In this document: one piece after another, positions 16,409 to 25,320 of the stretch
How the letters are laid out: each line of letters begins with the position of its first letter
Position numbering within the stretch: position 1 is the stretch's first letter
Source of the DNA: JAYODW01 sp038116745
Lineage (GTDB): Bacteria; Pseudomonadota; Gammaproteobacteria; Ga0077536
Direction: 5' to 3'
Assembly (NCBI GenBank): GCA_038116745.1
Contig: JAYODW010000034.1
Coordinates: forward strand, 1-54,098
DNA length: 54,098 nucleotides
Notes under the pieces: generated by a model
The model's input: only the letters and a program-made list of their open reading frames with translations
Told to the model about the DNA's origin: nothing
Databases searched by the model: none
Program-made: the position numbers and the translations under genes

Positions 16409-17587
16409 ATGCTGTTTGAAAACGCCCTGGAGGCGGCTGATCGCGAATTCCTGAATGAGGTTCGCGCGTTCCTGGATGCAGAGCTGGATGCGGACATGGT
16501 GGCCACCGAGGATGTCCTGCGTACCCAGGTTGCTGATCACGAGCGCAGCGCCGCGTGGATAGAAAAGCTGCGTCCCCGTTTGTGGCATGTCGGTCACTGG
16601 CCGCAGCAGTTCGGCGGTGCCGGTCTGTCCCAGATCCAGAACTACCTGCTGCTCTACGAAGCTGGACTGCGCGGCGCGCCGCTGCTGTCCCCGCTCAGCC
16701 TGACCTACGTCGGTCCGGTGGTGATGAAGTTCGGCACGCCCGAGCAATGTGCCGAGCTGCTGCCGGCCATCATCGACGGGCGGCACCAGTGGTGTCAGGG
16801 TTTTTCTGAGCCGGGTTCGGGTTCCGACCTCGGCAGCGTGGCGACTTTCGCCGAGCGCAAAGGCGATGGCTATGTCATCAACGGCGCGAAGATCTGGACC
16901 ACGGACGCGCATTACGCCAACCGCATCTTCTGCCTGCTGCGCACGCGGCGCGAGGCCACCAAGGACGCCCTGAGCTTCATGCTGGTGGATATGGATACCC
17001 CGGGCATCGAGGTCAAACCGATCCGCTTGATGACCGGTGACCACGAGGTCAATCAGGTGTTTTTCGACGACGTCGAGGTTACGCCGGACTGTCTGCTCGG
17101 CGCGGAGGGCGATGGCTGGGCCGTGGCGCGCTACCTGCTTGAGATCGAGCGCGGCCAGTTTGTGTTCGGCGGACGTCTGCGGCGTCGTTTCAACAATCTT
17201 CTCGAGCGGGCGAGGGGACAGGAGGGCGTGCAGGAAGCCTTCTGGCAGGAAGCCGCACGGGTGGACGTAGAGCTGCTGGCCTACGAAAGCACCGAATTCC
17301 GTCTCGGACATCTGCGCCCCGCTGCGGAGCAGACCCACGCCGAAGCGAACGTGATCAAGATCGGCTGGACGGAAAACATCCAGCTGATCGACGAGCTGGC
17401 CCTGATGCTGGTGGACCCGGTTGATTTCTACGAGGCAGAGCCAGCTACACCGACCAGCCCAGGCGGCATGCCGATGTCGACCTGGATCTCGAGCTATTTC
17501 AACAATCGTGCTGCGACGATCTATGGCGGCAGCAACGAAGTGCAGCGCGAGCTGATTTTTCGCAGCCTGCGCAGCGAATACATGTAG
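16409..17587 (+). CDS. Acyl-CoA dehydrogenase, flavin-loop subunit of second pair
   Basis: A 392-residue acyl-CoA dehydrogenase carrying the flavin loop GFSEPGSGSDLGS and a C-terminal IYGGSNEVQRELI. The usual catalytic Glu of YEGT-type enzymes is Gly here, as in other FadE heteromers where the base comes from elsewhere. The arginine-phenylalanine-glutamine FAD motif is missing and is supplied by the next gene. Only 12 bases separate it from the crotonase and 12 from its partner. The combination suggests stepwise degradation of a bulky CoA thioester. Confidence 0.88.
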   Translation: MLFENALEAADREFLNEVRAFLDAELDADMVATEDVLRTQVADHERSAAWIEKLRPRLWHVGHWPQQFGGAGLSQIQNYLLLYEAGLRGAPLLSPLSLTYVGPVVMKFGTPEQCAELLPAIIDGRHQWCQGFSEPGSGSDLGSVATFAERKGDGYVINGAKIWTTDAHYANRIFCLLRTRREATKDALSFMLVDMDTPGIEVKPIRLMTGDHEVNQVFFDDVEVTPDCLLGAEGDGWAVARYLLEIERGQFVFGGRLRRRFNNLLERARGQEGVQEAFWQEAARVDVELLAYESTEFRLGHLRPAAEQTHAEANVIKIGWTENIQLIDELALMLVDPVDFYEAEPATPTSPGGMPMSTWISSYFNNRAATIYGGSNEVQRELIFRSLRSEYM

Positions 17588-17599
17588 GACGGCGCAGAC

Positions 17600-18715
17600 A
17601 TGGGCCTGGTAATGAGTGGATCCGAGGAAAGCATGGCGCTGGTGGAAAGCGCTGAGCGCCTTGTGCGAGAGCGGTATGACTACAGTGAGCAGCGTGCAGT
17701 GCTCAGCGGTGAGGCTGGCTGGTTGCGGGAACGCTGGCTCGAGTTTGCAGAACTCGGCTGGCTGGGAGCGGGCGTCAGCGAGGAGGGCGGAGGGCTTGGG
17801 TTGCCGCCTTCAGTGACCACAGCACTGGCGACAGCAGTGGGGCCTGCGGCGATGAGTGAGCCGCTGCTGCACCAGCTGGTCTGTCTTCATCTGCTGGACG
17901 GCTGTGCGCCGCACGCCACGCGCCAGGGGCTGCTGGACGCGGGAGTGCAGGGTGAGACTGTGTTCGCGTGGCTGGACCTGCGCCAGGCCACCAGCGGCGG
18001 CCTGGCGATCAGCCGGGCAGACAAGACGATCACTCTGACAGGCGCGCAGCGTGGGGTGCTCGACGGAGGGATCGCTGATGTTCTTCTGCTGACCCTGCCC
18101 GATGAGCGATTGGTAGCGTTGCCCCTTGATGACACCGCAGGCCTTGCCCGCGCCGCGCGGCGCGGTGCCGATGGACGCCTGTTCGCGGATCTGACGGCAT
18201 CCGGTGTCGCCGTGCCGGAGACAGCCGCCCTGGTGTGTGCCGACGCCGTGGTTGGCGAGGCGCGTAGCTTGTTTGCTTTGCTGCTCGCAGGCGAATCGCT
18301 CGGCATCATGCGCAGCCTGCTCAGCCTGACCTGTGCTTACCTCGCTCAGCGTCAGCAGTTCGGCCGTAAGCTCTCGGACTTCCAGGTGCTGCAGCACCGT
18401 CTGGTCGACATGCATCTGGACTGCGTGCGGGTCGAGTCGCTGGTGGAGCTGGCGCGGGTTAAATGCGACGAGGCGGGCCTTCTCGCAGCGGCGCCGTTCG
18501 TCGCCGCTGCAAAAGCGCAGGCGGGTCTGGTCGGGCGCCGCGTCGGCGAGGAAGCCGTGCAGCTGCACGGCGGCATCGGCATGACGGATGAACTGGTCGT
18601 CGGACATTACCTCAAGCGCCTGGTGATGAACGGGATGTTGGGTGGCAGTCCGGCAGAGCAGCTTGCGCGGGCCGCTGCAGGGCGCAGACTGGTGTCCGTC
18701 GGCACAGATAACTGA
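17600..18715 (+). CDS. Acyl-CoA dehydrogenase, partner subunit of second pair
   Basis: A 371-residue acyl-CoA dehydrogenase with the complementary half of the FAD site: RQQFGRKLSDFQVLQHRLVD and QLHGGIGMTDELVVGHYLKR. The middle domain is poorly conserved and has no SEPGSGSD loop. Together with the preceding protein it should form one heteromeric enzyme. The start may be ATG 17600 or ATG 17612 (MSGSEES); neither has a clear ribosome-binding site. The MaoC gene follows after 21 bases, consistent with dehydrogenation followed by hydration. Confidence 0.86.
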   Translation: MGLVMSGSEESMALVESAERLVRERYDYSEQRAVLSGEAGWLRERWLEFAELGWLGAGVSEEGGGLGLPPSVTTALATAVGPAAMSEPLLHQLVCLHLLDGCAPHATRQGLLDAGVQGETVFAWLDLRQATSGGLAISRADKTITLTGAQRGVLDGGIADVLLLTLPDERLVALPLDDTAGLARAARRGADGRLFADLTASGVAVPETAALVCADAVVGEARSLFALLLAGESLGIMRSLLSLTCAYLAQRQQFGRKLSDFQVLQHRLVDMHLDCVRVESLVELARVKCDEAGLLAAAPFVAAAKAQAGLVGRRVGEEAVQLHGGIGMTDELVVGHYLKRLVMNGMLGGSPAEQLARAAAGRRLVSVGTDN

Positions 18716-18736
18716 GAGCAGAACGGAGAAGAGCTC

Positions 18737-19213
18737 ATGGGGACCACCCGATGCCTCACCGCTGAGCAGCTGACAGTGGGCATGACTCACGAGGTGCGGC
18801 GGCAGTTCAGCCACGCGCAGATTGCGCGCTACTGCGAGCTGGCCAACGACCACAACGCTATCCACCATGACGTCGAGGCGGCCCGACTGCGTTTCCCTGA
18901 CAGTCCCGATATTGTTGTGCCTGGAGCGCTAATCCAGAGCGCAATCACCGGCGTTTTTGGCACCGAGTTTCCGGGTGACGGCAGCCTTGGACTGACCTTC
19001 GAGCCGGAGCGTATGCGCAAGCCCGTGTACCCGGACGAGGTCGTGGTGCTGCGTTTCGAGGTCATCAAGATCCGAGCGGCGATTGTCGAATTCAAGGTCA
19101 CGATCGAAGATGAGACAGGTGCGCTGATCAGTCGGGCCGCGGTCCGGGTGCTGGCGCCGGATGCGGCCTATCGTGCCTGGTGGGAAGCACACCATGCGGG
19201 CTCGCGCGACTGA
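18737..19213 (+). CDS. MaoC-like enoyl-CoA hydratase
   Basis: A 158-residue single-hotdog protein of the MaoC/R-specific hydratase family. The catalytic motif DxNxIH is intact: Asp38, Asn40 and His43 in LANDHNAIHHD. GALIQSAITGVFGTEFPGDG matches the following helix region. GGAG precedes ATG 18737. Unlike the double-hotdog protein at 8023-8862, the catalytic Asp and His are both present, so hydration of a trans-2-enoyl-CoA is likely. It sits directly after the second dehydrogenase pair and probably acts on its product. Confidence 0.87.
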   Translation: MGTTRCLTAEQLTVGMTHEVRRQFSHAQIARYCELANDHNAIHHDVEAARLRFPDSPDIVVPGALIQSAITGVFGTEFPGDGSLGLTFEPERMRKPVYPDEVVVLRFEVIKIRAAIVEFKVTIEDETGALISRAAVRVLAPDAAYRAWWEAHHAGSRD

Positions 19214-19291
19214 GCGCGGGATCATTCAGGGGAGCGGCCGGCGTTTGTGCCATCATGCCGCGCTCGTAAGTTCACATTGAGGGGGTAGGTT

Positions 19292-20137
19292 ATGGATATC
19301 GGCGTCATCATGTTTCCCACGGACAAGGCCATCCAGCCGATGGAGCTGGCCCGGGCCTGCGAAGAGCGCGGCTTCGAGTCGCTGTGGTTCCCCGAACACA
19401 GTCATATTCCAACCAGCCGGGAGACGCCCTGGGGCGGACGTCCCGAGCTGGGCCCCCTGCCGGAAGAGTACTGGCGCACGCACGACCAGTTCGTGGCCTT
19501 CGCTGCCTGTGCGGCGGTTACCACCAAGCTGCGTCTGGGTACGGGGATCACGCTGGTCGCGCAGCGCGACCCCATCTGGCTGGCCAAAGAGGTCGCGAGT
19601 CTGGACATGCTGTCCGGCGGGCGTTTCGAACTCGGCATCGGTTACGGCTGGAACGTCGAAGAGATGCGCAACCACGGTCTGGACTTCAAACAGCGGCGCG
19701 CCATCCTGCGCGAGCACATTTTGCTGATGAAAGAACTTTGGACCAAGGAAGAAGCCAGCTTTTCCGGTGAGCACGTCAAGTTCGAGAGCAGCTGGGCCTG
19801 GCCGAAGCCGGTGCAGCGGCCGCATCCGCCGATCCTGATGGGCGGTGCTGCCGGGCCGAAGACGGCGGAGCACGTGGCAGAGTTCTGCGATGGCTGGATG
19901 CCGCTGGGCGGGCTGTATGACTTCGATGGCGGTCTGAAGCAGATCCACGATGCGTGCAATCGGATTGGACGTGACCCGGCCTCGATAAGCCTGGGCGTAT
20001 TTTTTGCGGCGCCTCCCGGAGAAGACGACGTCAAAGGGCTGCCGGACCGGGGCGTGACCCGGGCCATCCTGCCGCTGCCACCGGCGCCGGCGGAGACCGT
20101 GCTGCCGTTGCTCGACAACTACGCGAAATTCATCTGA
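19292..20137 (+). CDS. LLM class F420/flavin-dependent oxidoreductase
   Basis: A 281-residue luciferase-like barrel starting MDIGVIMFPTDKAIQPMELA, with ESLWFPEHSHIPTSRETPWG, RLGTGITLVAQRDPIWLAKE, GGRFELGIGYGWNVEE and PPILMGGAAGPKTAEHVAEF. The FPEHSHIP pattern is typical of the probable F420-dependent subfamily (TIGR03619). It follows the MaoC gene after 78 bases and precedes an esterase, all on the plus strand. Whether this organism makes F420 cannot be told from the window. The partial gene at 54046 begins very like this subfamily. Confidence 0.88.
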   Translation: MDIGVIMFPTDKAIQPMELARACEERGFESLWFPEHSHIPTSRETPWGGRPELGPLPEEYWRTHDQFVAFAACAAVTTKLRLGTGITLVAQRDPIWLAKEVASLDMLSGGRFELGIGYGWNVEEMRNHGLDFKQRRAILREHILLMKELWTKEEASFSGEHVKFESSWAWPKPVQRPHPPILMGGAAGPKTAEHVAEFCDGWMPLGGLYDFDGGLKQIHDACNRIGRDPASISLGVFFAAPPGEDDVKGLPDRGVTRAILPLPPAPAETVLPLLDNYAKFI

Positions 20138-20192
20138 ATAAACAATAAGCCTGTGGCAGAGATGCCGCCGGACAAGGACACAGGAGTCATTC

Positions 20193-21080
20193 ATGGCTAA
20201 CGCACAGCTCGAACAGATCCGGGTCATGCTCAAGGAAAACCCGGTCATTCAGGAAGGCGCTTCCCTGGAGGATATGCGCAAAGGTCTCGATGCGATGGGC
20301 GCAATGACGCCCTCGCTCGACGGCATCACCACGACCAAGGTCGATGCCGGCGGCGTCGCTGCAGAGTGGATCAGTGCGGACGACAGCGGCCCCGTGCTGC
20401 TGTACCTGCACGGTGGCGGATACGTCCTCGGCTCGGTGCAGTCGCACCGCGCCCTCATCGAACGTCTGGCCCGGGCGATGGGTGGGCGCATCCTTGCGAT
20501 TGATTACCGGCTGGCGCCGGAAGCACCGTTCCCGGCTGCAGTCGATGATGCGGTGGCGGCGTATCGCTGGCTGCTGGATCAGGGTGTTGCCGCATCGCGT
20601 CTGGCGATCGCCGGCGATTCTGCCGGTGGCGGACTCACGCTCGCGACCCTCGTCGCGCTGCGCGATCAGGGCCTGGCAATGCCGGCCTGCGCGGCGCCGA
20701 TTTCGCCATGGACCGACATGGAAGGTAGCGGCGAAAGCATGCAGACGCGGGCGGCGGTTGATCCCATGGTGCAGAAAGAGCCGCTGGTGCAGATGGCCGG
20801 AACTTATCTGCAGGGCGCCGAGCCGCGCAATCCGCTCGCCTCTCCGCTGTACGCCGATCTCTCCGGCCTGCCGCCGCTGCTGATCCAGGTGGGCGACGCT
20901 GAAACCCTGCTCGACGACACCACGCGCATCGAGCCGCGGTTGAAAGAGGCGGGTGTCGATGTAACGGTCGAGGTGTGGGACGAGATGATCCACGTCTGGC
21001 ACCTGTTCGCGCCGATGCTCGACAAGGGACAGGAAGCGATCGACCGCATCGGTGCTTTTGTGCGCGGTCACGCCGCCTGA
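20193..21080 (+). CDS. HSL-family alpha/beta hydrolase (esterase)
   Basis: A 295-residue hormone-sensitive-lipase-type esterase. The oxyanion motif HGGGY, the nucleophile motif GDSAGG, the acidic region VGDAETLLDD and the catalytic His in WDEMIHVWHLF are all visible and in order. AGGAGT lies before ATG 20193. It is the last gene of the rightward run from 15524. Esters from Baeyer-Villiger steps would be plausible substrates, but that is an inference. Confidence 0.9.
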   Translation: MANAQLEQIRVMLKENPVIQEGASLEDMRKGLDAMGAMTPSLDGITTTKVDAGGVAAEWISADDSGPVLLYLHGGGYVLGSVQSHRALIERLARAMGGRILAIDYRLAPEAPFPAAVDDAVAAYRWLLDQGVAASRLAIAGDSAGGGLTLATLVALRDQGLAMPACAAPISPWTDMEGSGESMQTRAAVDPMVQKEPLVQMAGTYLQGAEPRNPLASPLYADLSGLPPLLIQVGDAETLLDDTTRIEPRLKEAGVDVTVEVWDEMIHVWHLFAPMLDKGQEAIDRIGAFVRGHAA

Positions 21081-21138
21081 GCGTGAGGCCCGCTGAGCCG
21101 GCCGCAGCCCGCGGCCGGCTGTTATTTCACCTGAACAG

Positions 21139-21867
21139 ATGAGCACCGATAGCGCGGCTGCCGCGGCGCGGCATCTCATGCTGGCCTGCTACGACGGTGT
21201 GCTGGCCACTGTCTCCCATGCGGTGGACGGCTATCCGTTCGGTTCAGTTGTGCCCTACTGTCTTGACCGGCACGGTCGGCCGGTCATTCTGATTGCATCG
21301 ATCGCCCAGCACACGCGCAACATCACGCATGATGCGCGCGTGTCTCTGACAATCTTCGATCGACGGGAAGCCGAGCTGCAGGCCGCCGGCCGCGTGACGT
21401 ATCTCGGCGACGCCCGGCAGATTGACGACGAGTCGGAGCGGGAAGCGGCAGCCAGTCGCTATTTCCGCTACTTTCCTGAGGCCCGTGGCTACGATCTCAC
21501 CCACGATTTCGCTTTCTACGTGATAGTGCCGCGCCGGCTGCGGTTTATCGGCGGATTCGGCGATATCAACTGGTTTGAGCCGGGACAGGCGGAGACGCTG
21601 AATCCGTTCGACAGCAGCGCCGAACGCGGCATTGTCGAGCACATGAACCAGGATCATGCGGATGCCGTGCTGCGCTATTGCGAACTCAACGCGATCCCGG
21701 TGCCGGAACAGGCGGAGCCGGCGCTGGTGGGCTGCGATGGAGAAGGGATCCATATCCGGCTCGAGCGACGCATCCATCGCGTAGCTTTCCCGCACCCGGT
21801 AGCCGATTTGACGGCGGTGCGTCAGGTGCTGATCAGCATGCTGCGTGCGGAGCAAGCTGCCGGCTGA
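21139..21867 (+). CDS. HugZ-like haem-associated protein (PNPOx fold plus DUF2470)
   Basis: A 242-residue protein. Residues 1-145 form a split-barrel PNPOx-type domain (GVLATVSHAVDGYPFGSVVP, then ASIAQHTRNITHDARVSL). Residues 155-242 form a DUF2470-like domain with the histidine-rich signature IVEHMNQDHADAVLRYC. This order is that of HugZ/HutZ proteins, which bind or degrade haem and use iron. The upstream ribosome-binding site is weak. It converges on the SMR transporter gene with 14 bases between them. No haem uptake genes are in the window. Confidence 0.82.
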   Translation: MSTDSAAAAARHLMLACYDGVLATVSHAVDGYPFGSVVPYCLDRHGRPVILIASIAQHTRNITHDARVSLTIFDRREAELQAAGRVTYLGDARQIDDESEREAAASRYFRYFPEARGYDLTHDFAFYVIVPRRLRFIGGFGDINWFEPGQAETLNPFDSSAERGIVEHMNQDHADAVLRYCELNAIPVPEQAEPALVGCDGEGIHIRLERRIHRVAFPHPVADLTAVRQVLISMLRAEQAAG

Positions 21868-21881
21868 CTGCTCTCCAGGCC

Positions 21882-22208
21882 TCAGCTGCTGAGACGCTCG
21901 CTCAGATGCAGGCCGACGACGCCCAGGGCGATGACAGCGATGGAACCGATCTTCATGACCGAGCTCGACTCGCCGAAGTACAGGATCCCGATGACCGTGA
22001 TGAGCGTCATGCCGATAGCCGACCACAGGGCATAAGCAATGCTGACATCGATGGTGCGCACGGCCAGGGTGAGAAAGCCGACGCTGATCACATAGCAGGT
22101 GATGACAACGATGCTCGGCCCCAGCTGCTGCAGACCGTTCGATAGTTTCATCGCGGTGGTGCCAATGACCTCGATCACAATCGCCAGCAGCAGATAAACC
22201 CAGGCCAC
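21882..22208 (-). CDS. Small multidrug resistance (EmrE/SugE-type) transporter
   Basis: A 108-residue inner-membrane protein with four predicted helices, the usual size of the SMR family. The essential membrane glutamate is in AIVIEVIGTTAMKLS (helix 1), and helix 3 has AYALWSAIGMTLITVIGILY. The start is GTG 22208, with GGAGG about nine bases upstream. SMR proteins work as antiparallel dimers exchanging cationic compounds for protons; guanidinium exporters of the Gdx branch cannot be excluded. It stands near the DUF3127 gene on the same strand but is separated by 65 bases. Confidence 0.92.
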   Translation of the reverse strand: MAWVYLLLAIVIEVIGTTAMKLSNGLQQLGPSIVVITCYVISVGFLTLAVRTIDVSIAYALWSAIGMTLITVIGILYFGESSSVMKIGSIAVIALGVVGLHLSERLSS

Positions 22209-22273
22209 GGCGTCAGCCTCCGTTCAGCGATGTCGCCATCCCGCTCGACGTCCGCTCAGGGGGCGAACGGCGT

Positions 22274-22636
22274 TCAGAACGGTACGTCTTCGTCAGACAG
22301 TGGTGGGGTGTCATCGGGCGGTGGACCGTCGCCAAAATCGTCGTAGCGCGGTGCGGTGCCGGCGCCCTGAATGCCGCGCACGTCGAGGCTGTTGAAGTAC
22401 TTGGTCTCGCCGCTGCGGCTGGTCCATTCGCGGCCGCGCAGACTGAATTCCACCTCGAGTTCCTCGCCGACCTGGAAGCGCTCTATCTCGCCGACTCGCT
22501 CACCGGTGAGCTCGAAGGCGACGTACTGCGGGTAATTCGGGTTTTCCGCGATCTCCAGAACAAACTCGCGCTTGTGGAAACGTTCTGTGATCTGCTTGGT
22601 ATCAAAAATCGCGTGGAGGCGTCCGCGGGTGTGCAT
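22274..22636 (-). CDS. DUF3127 protein with SSB-like acidic tail
   Basis: A 120-residue protein. Residues 1-90 match the DUF3127 pattern as I recall it: HTRGRLHAIFDTKQITERFH, YPQYVAFELTG, VGEELEVEFSLRGREWTSR and KYFNSLDVRGI. This fold is an OB-like barrel. The C-terminal 30 residues are Pro/Asp-rich and end in LSDEDVPF, strikingly like the acidic DDDIPF tip by which single-stranded-DNA-binding proteins recruit partners. A nucleic-acid-related role is therefore possible. The start at ATG 22636 has no strong ribosome-binding site. Confidence 0.72.
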   Translation of the reverse strand: MHTRGRLHAIFDTKQITERFHKREFVLEIAENPNYPQYVAFELTGERVGEIERFQVGEELEVEFSLRGREWTSRSGETKYFNSLDVRGIQGAGTAPRYDDFGDGPPPDDTPPLSDEDVPF

Positions 22637-22772
22637 GGCGTCATGAACTCATCGGGGTCGGAAACAGGGCCCCGGATTGTCGGTGGATCGCGCCACCAGA
22701 TCCAGCCGCTGCTGCGGCCCTGTGCGACAATCCGCCGCGGTCGCAGGTGAGCACCAGTAGAGGGGAGGGGAG

Positions 22773-23527
22773 ATGGCGGGAATGCTGCAGGACAAGGTGG
22801 CCCTGGTCACCGGGGGAGCAAGCGGGATCGGTCGTGCGACGGCAGTAGCCATGGCGGCCGCAGGCGCACACGTCGCGGTGGCGGATCTGACCGCCGACAT
22901 GGGGCTCGAAGTCGTGGCCGAGATCAACGCGCTCGGTCGCGAGGCGCTGTTTCAGCCGACCGATGTTTCGAGCGCGGAGTCCGTTGACGCCCTTATCGAT
23001 GCGGTCATCGTGCGCTGGGGGCGCTTGGACTGCGCGTTCAACAACGCAGGAATCGCCGACGAGGGAAAGTTCACCATTGACGCGACTGAGGAAAACTGGG
23101 ACCGGGTGAACGGTGTGAATCTCAAAGGGGTCTGGCTATGTCTGCGTCGCGAGATCCGCGAGATGCTCAAGACCGGTGGCGGCGCCATCGTCAATACGGC
23201 CTCGGTTGCCGGTCTCGTAGGCTGGCGGGGATCGGCGACTTACTCGGCGACCAAGCACGGGGTGATCGGGCTGACGCGCACGGCTGCGCTGGAATACGCC
23301 CGGCAGGGCGTACGCGTCAACGCGATCTGCCCGGGTGTCATCGATACGCCCATGGGCGCACCGGCGACGCGCACGACCGGCACAGTCCACGATGCGCTCC
23401 TGGCGCGGCATCCGCAGGGACGCTTCGGTGCACCCGAAGAGGTGGCCGGGGCGGTGATCTGGCTGTGCTCTGAGCAGTCCACGTTTACCAACGGCCATGC
23501 GCTGACCGTGGACGGGGGCTACGTCGC
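22773..23527 (+). CDS. SDR family oxidoreductase, C-terminus lost in assembly gap
   Basis: 251 codons of a classical short-chain dehydrogenase. The NAD(P) motif VTGGASGIG is near residues 14-22, NNAGIADEG follows, and the catalytic Ser-Tyr-Lys set lies in NTASVAGLVGWRGSATYSAT plus K. The sequence runs to TVDGGYVA and then meets the N run. SDR proteins usually stop within a few residues of DGGY, so almost the whole gene is present. GGGGAG precedes ATG 22773. It converges on the GMC oxidoreductase. The alcohol or ketone substrate is unknown. Confidence 0.9.
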
Positions 23528-23627
23528 NNNNNNNNNNNNNNNNNNNNNNNNNNNNNNNNNNNNNNNNNNNNNNNNNNNNNNNNNNNNNNNNNNNNNNNNN
23601 NNNNNNNNNNNNNNNNNNNNNNNNNNN
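23528..23627. other. Assembly gap (100 N) between convergent genes
   Basis: Exactly 100 N, a conventional placeholder for an unknown length. Both flanking genes (SDR and GMC) lack only their last few codons, so the missing sequence should be short. The two flanks share no repeated end, unlike the gap at 33948. A strong intergenic hairpin could explain the break. Confidence 0.95.
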
Positions 23628-25225
23628 TCCTCCCGAATGAAGCGGGCGCCCTGCTCGGCAATCATCATCACCGGTGCATTGGTATTGCCGGAGGTGATCC
23701 GCGGCATGACCGAAGCGTCAATCACCCGCAGACCCTGGATGCCGTGCACGCGCAGCCGATCGTCGACCACCGCGAGCGCGTCATGCCCCATGCGGCAGGT
23801 GCCGACCGGATGAAAGATGGTGGTGCCGAGGTCACCTGCCGCGGCCCGCAGATCAGCCTCGCTCGCGCAATCCGTGCCGGGCTTGAGCTCCTGAGGTGCA
23901 AAACGGGCCAGCGCCGGTGACGCCATGATGCGCCGCGTGTAGCGGAGTCCCGCGATAGCCACATCCTGATCTTCTTCGGTCGACAGGTAGTTCAGCGTGA
24001 TCGCCGGGGCGTCCTGTGCCCGGGCTGAGCGCAGCCGCACATGACCGCGGCTGCTTGGTTGCAGGTTGCATACCGATGGCGTAATGGCATCAAAGGCGTG
24101 CAGGGGGTCGCCGAACTTGTCCAGCGACAGCGGCTGCACGTGCCACTCGATATTGGGTGCAGCCTGCCCGGGGTCGCTGCGCGCGAACGCGCCAAGCTGA
24201 GAGGGCGGCATGGTCAGCGGTCCGGTGCGGAAGAGGAAATACTCCAGACCCATGGCCAGCTTGCCCCAGGGGGTGCGTGCGCGGCGGTTCAGGGTGACTG
24301 CGTTCTTGACGCTGTATATCGTGCGGATCTGCAGGTGATCGTGCAGGTTCTCGCCAACCCCTGGCAGTTCGTGAACCAGCGGCACAGCGGCGCTCTGCAG
24401 CACTTTGCCAGGACCGATCCCGGACAGCTGCAGGAGCTGAGGTGAGCCGATGGCGCCGGCGGCGAGAATGATTTCGCGCCGCGCGCCAAGGCGCAGCCGT
24501 CCCTGGTCTCGGTGGTGCACTTCGATTGCCGTCGCGCGACGGCCGGCGTCGTCGCCCTCGAGCACCAGGCGTTCAGCCTGGGTATCGGTCATCACCGTGA
24601 GGTTCGGGCGGCTCAGCACCGGGCGCAGAAACGCTTTGGTGGCGCTCCAGCGCGCGCCGCGGCGCTGGTTCATCTGGAAGTAGGCGCAGCCGAAGTTATC
24701 GCCGCGGTTGAATTCGTCGATTGGCGGGATGCCGCACTCGGCAGCAGCCTCGCGCCAGGCGTCGAGGATCGGCCAGCTGACCCGGCGTTCTTCGACTCGC
24801 AGCTCACCGCCGCTGCCGTGGAAGGCATCGGCGCCGTGCTGATAGTCCTCGAATGCCTTGAACACGGGCAGCACGTCATCCCAGGACCAGCCGCGATTGC
24901 CGAGCGCTGCCCAGTAGTCGTAATCCGCCGCCTGCCCGCGCATGTAGATCATGGCGTTAATCGAAGAGCAGCCGCCGAGGACCTTGCCGCGGGCATAGCC
25001 TATCCGACGGCCGTTGAGACCCGCATCGGCTTCGGTCTGGAAGCACCAGTCGGTACGCGGGTTGCCGATGGTGAACAGGTAGCCGACCGGGATGTCGATC
25101 CAGAAGTAGTTGTCCTTGCCGCCCGCTTCAATCAGAAGCACCGTGGCGTCAGGATCGGCAGACAGTCGATTGGCAAGCACGCAGCCGGCAGAGCCCGCAC
25201 CGACGATGATGTAGTCATAGGTCAT
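23628..25225 (-). CDS. GMC family FAD oxidoreductase, C-terminus lost in gap
   Basis: About 532 codons of a glucose-methanol-choline oxidoreductase (choline dehydrogenase type). The FAD motif IIVGAGSAGCVLANRL is at the N-terminus, with LLIEAGG, the GMC signature region RGKVLGGCSSINAMIYMRG, and HDHLQIRT further on. Catalytic residues are expected in FHPVGTCRMG (His) and RITSGNTNAP (Asn). The reading stops in MIAEQGARFIRE at the gap, where homologues have only a few more residues. It is divergent from the LLM gene at 25321. It oxidises an alcohol of unknown identity to an aldehyde or ketone. Confidence 0.9.
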
Positions 25226-25320
25226 GCTGCGATCATGCCGGGATGTGGCGTGTGGCGCATCCAGCGCGGAGACTAGAATAGCCCGTTCAAACGACCACGG
25301 GATGAGGAGAACGACGCACC

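Noticed and set aside
15965..17338. A 457-codon open frame on the minus strand
   Set aside because: It is antisense to the crotonase and dehydrogenase genes, has no family features, and long antisense frames are expected in GC-rich genes.
17810..18868. A 352-codon open frame on the minus strand
   Set aside because: Antisense to a clear acyl-CoA dehydrogenase and the start of the MaoC gene; composition is that of a shadow frame.
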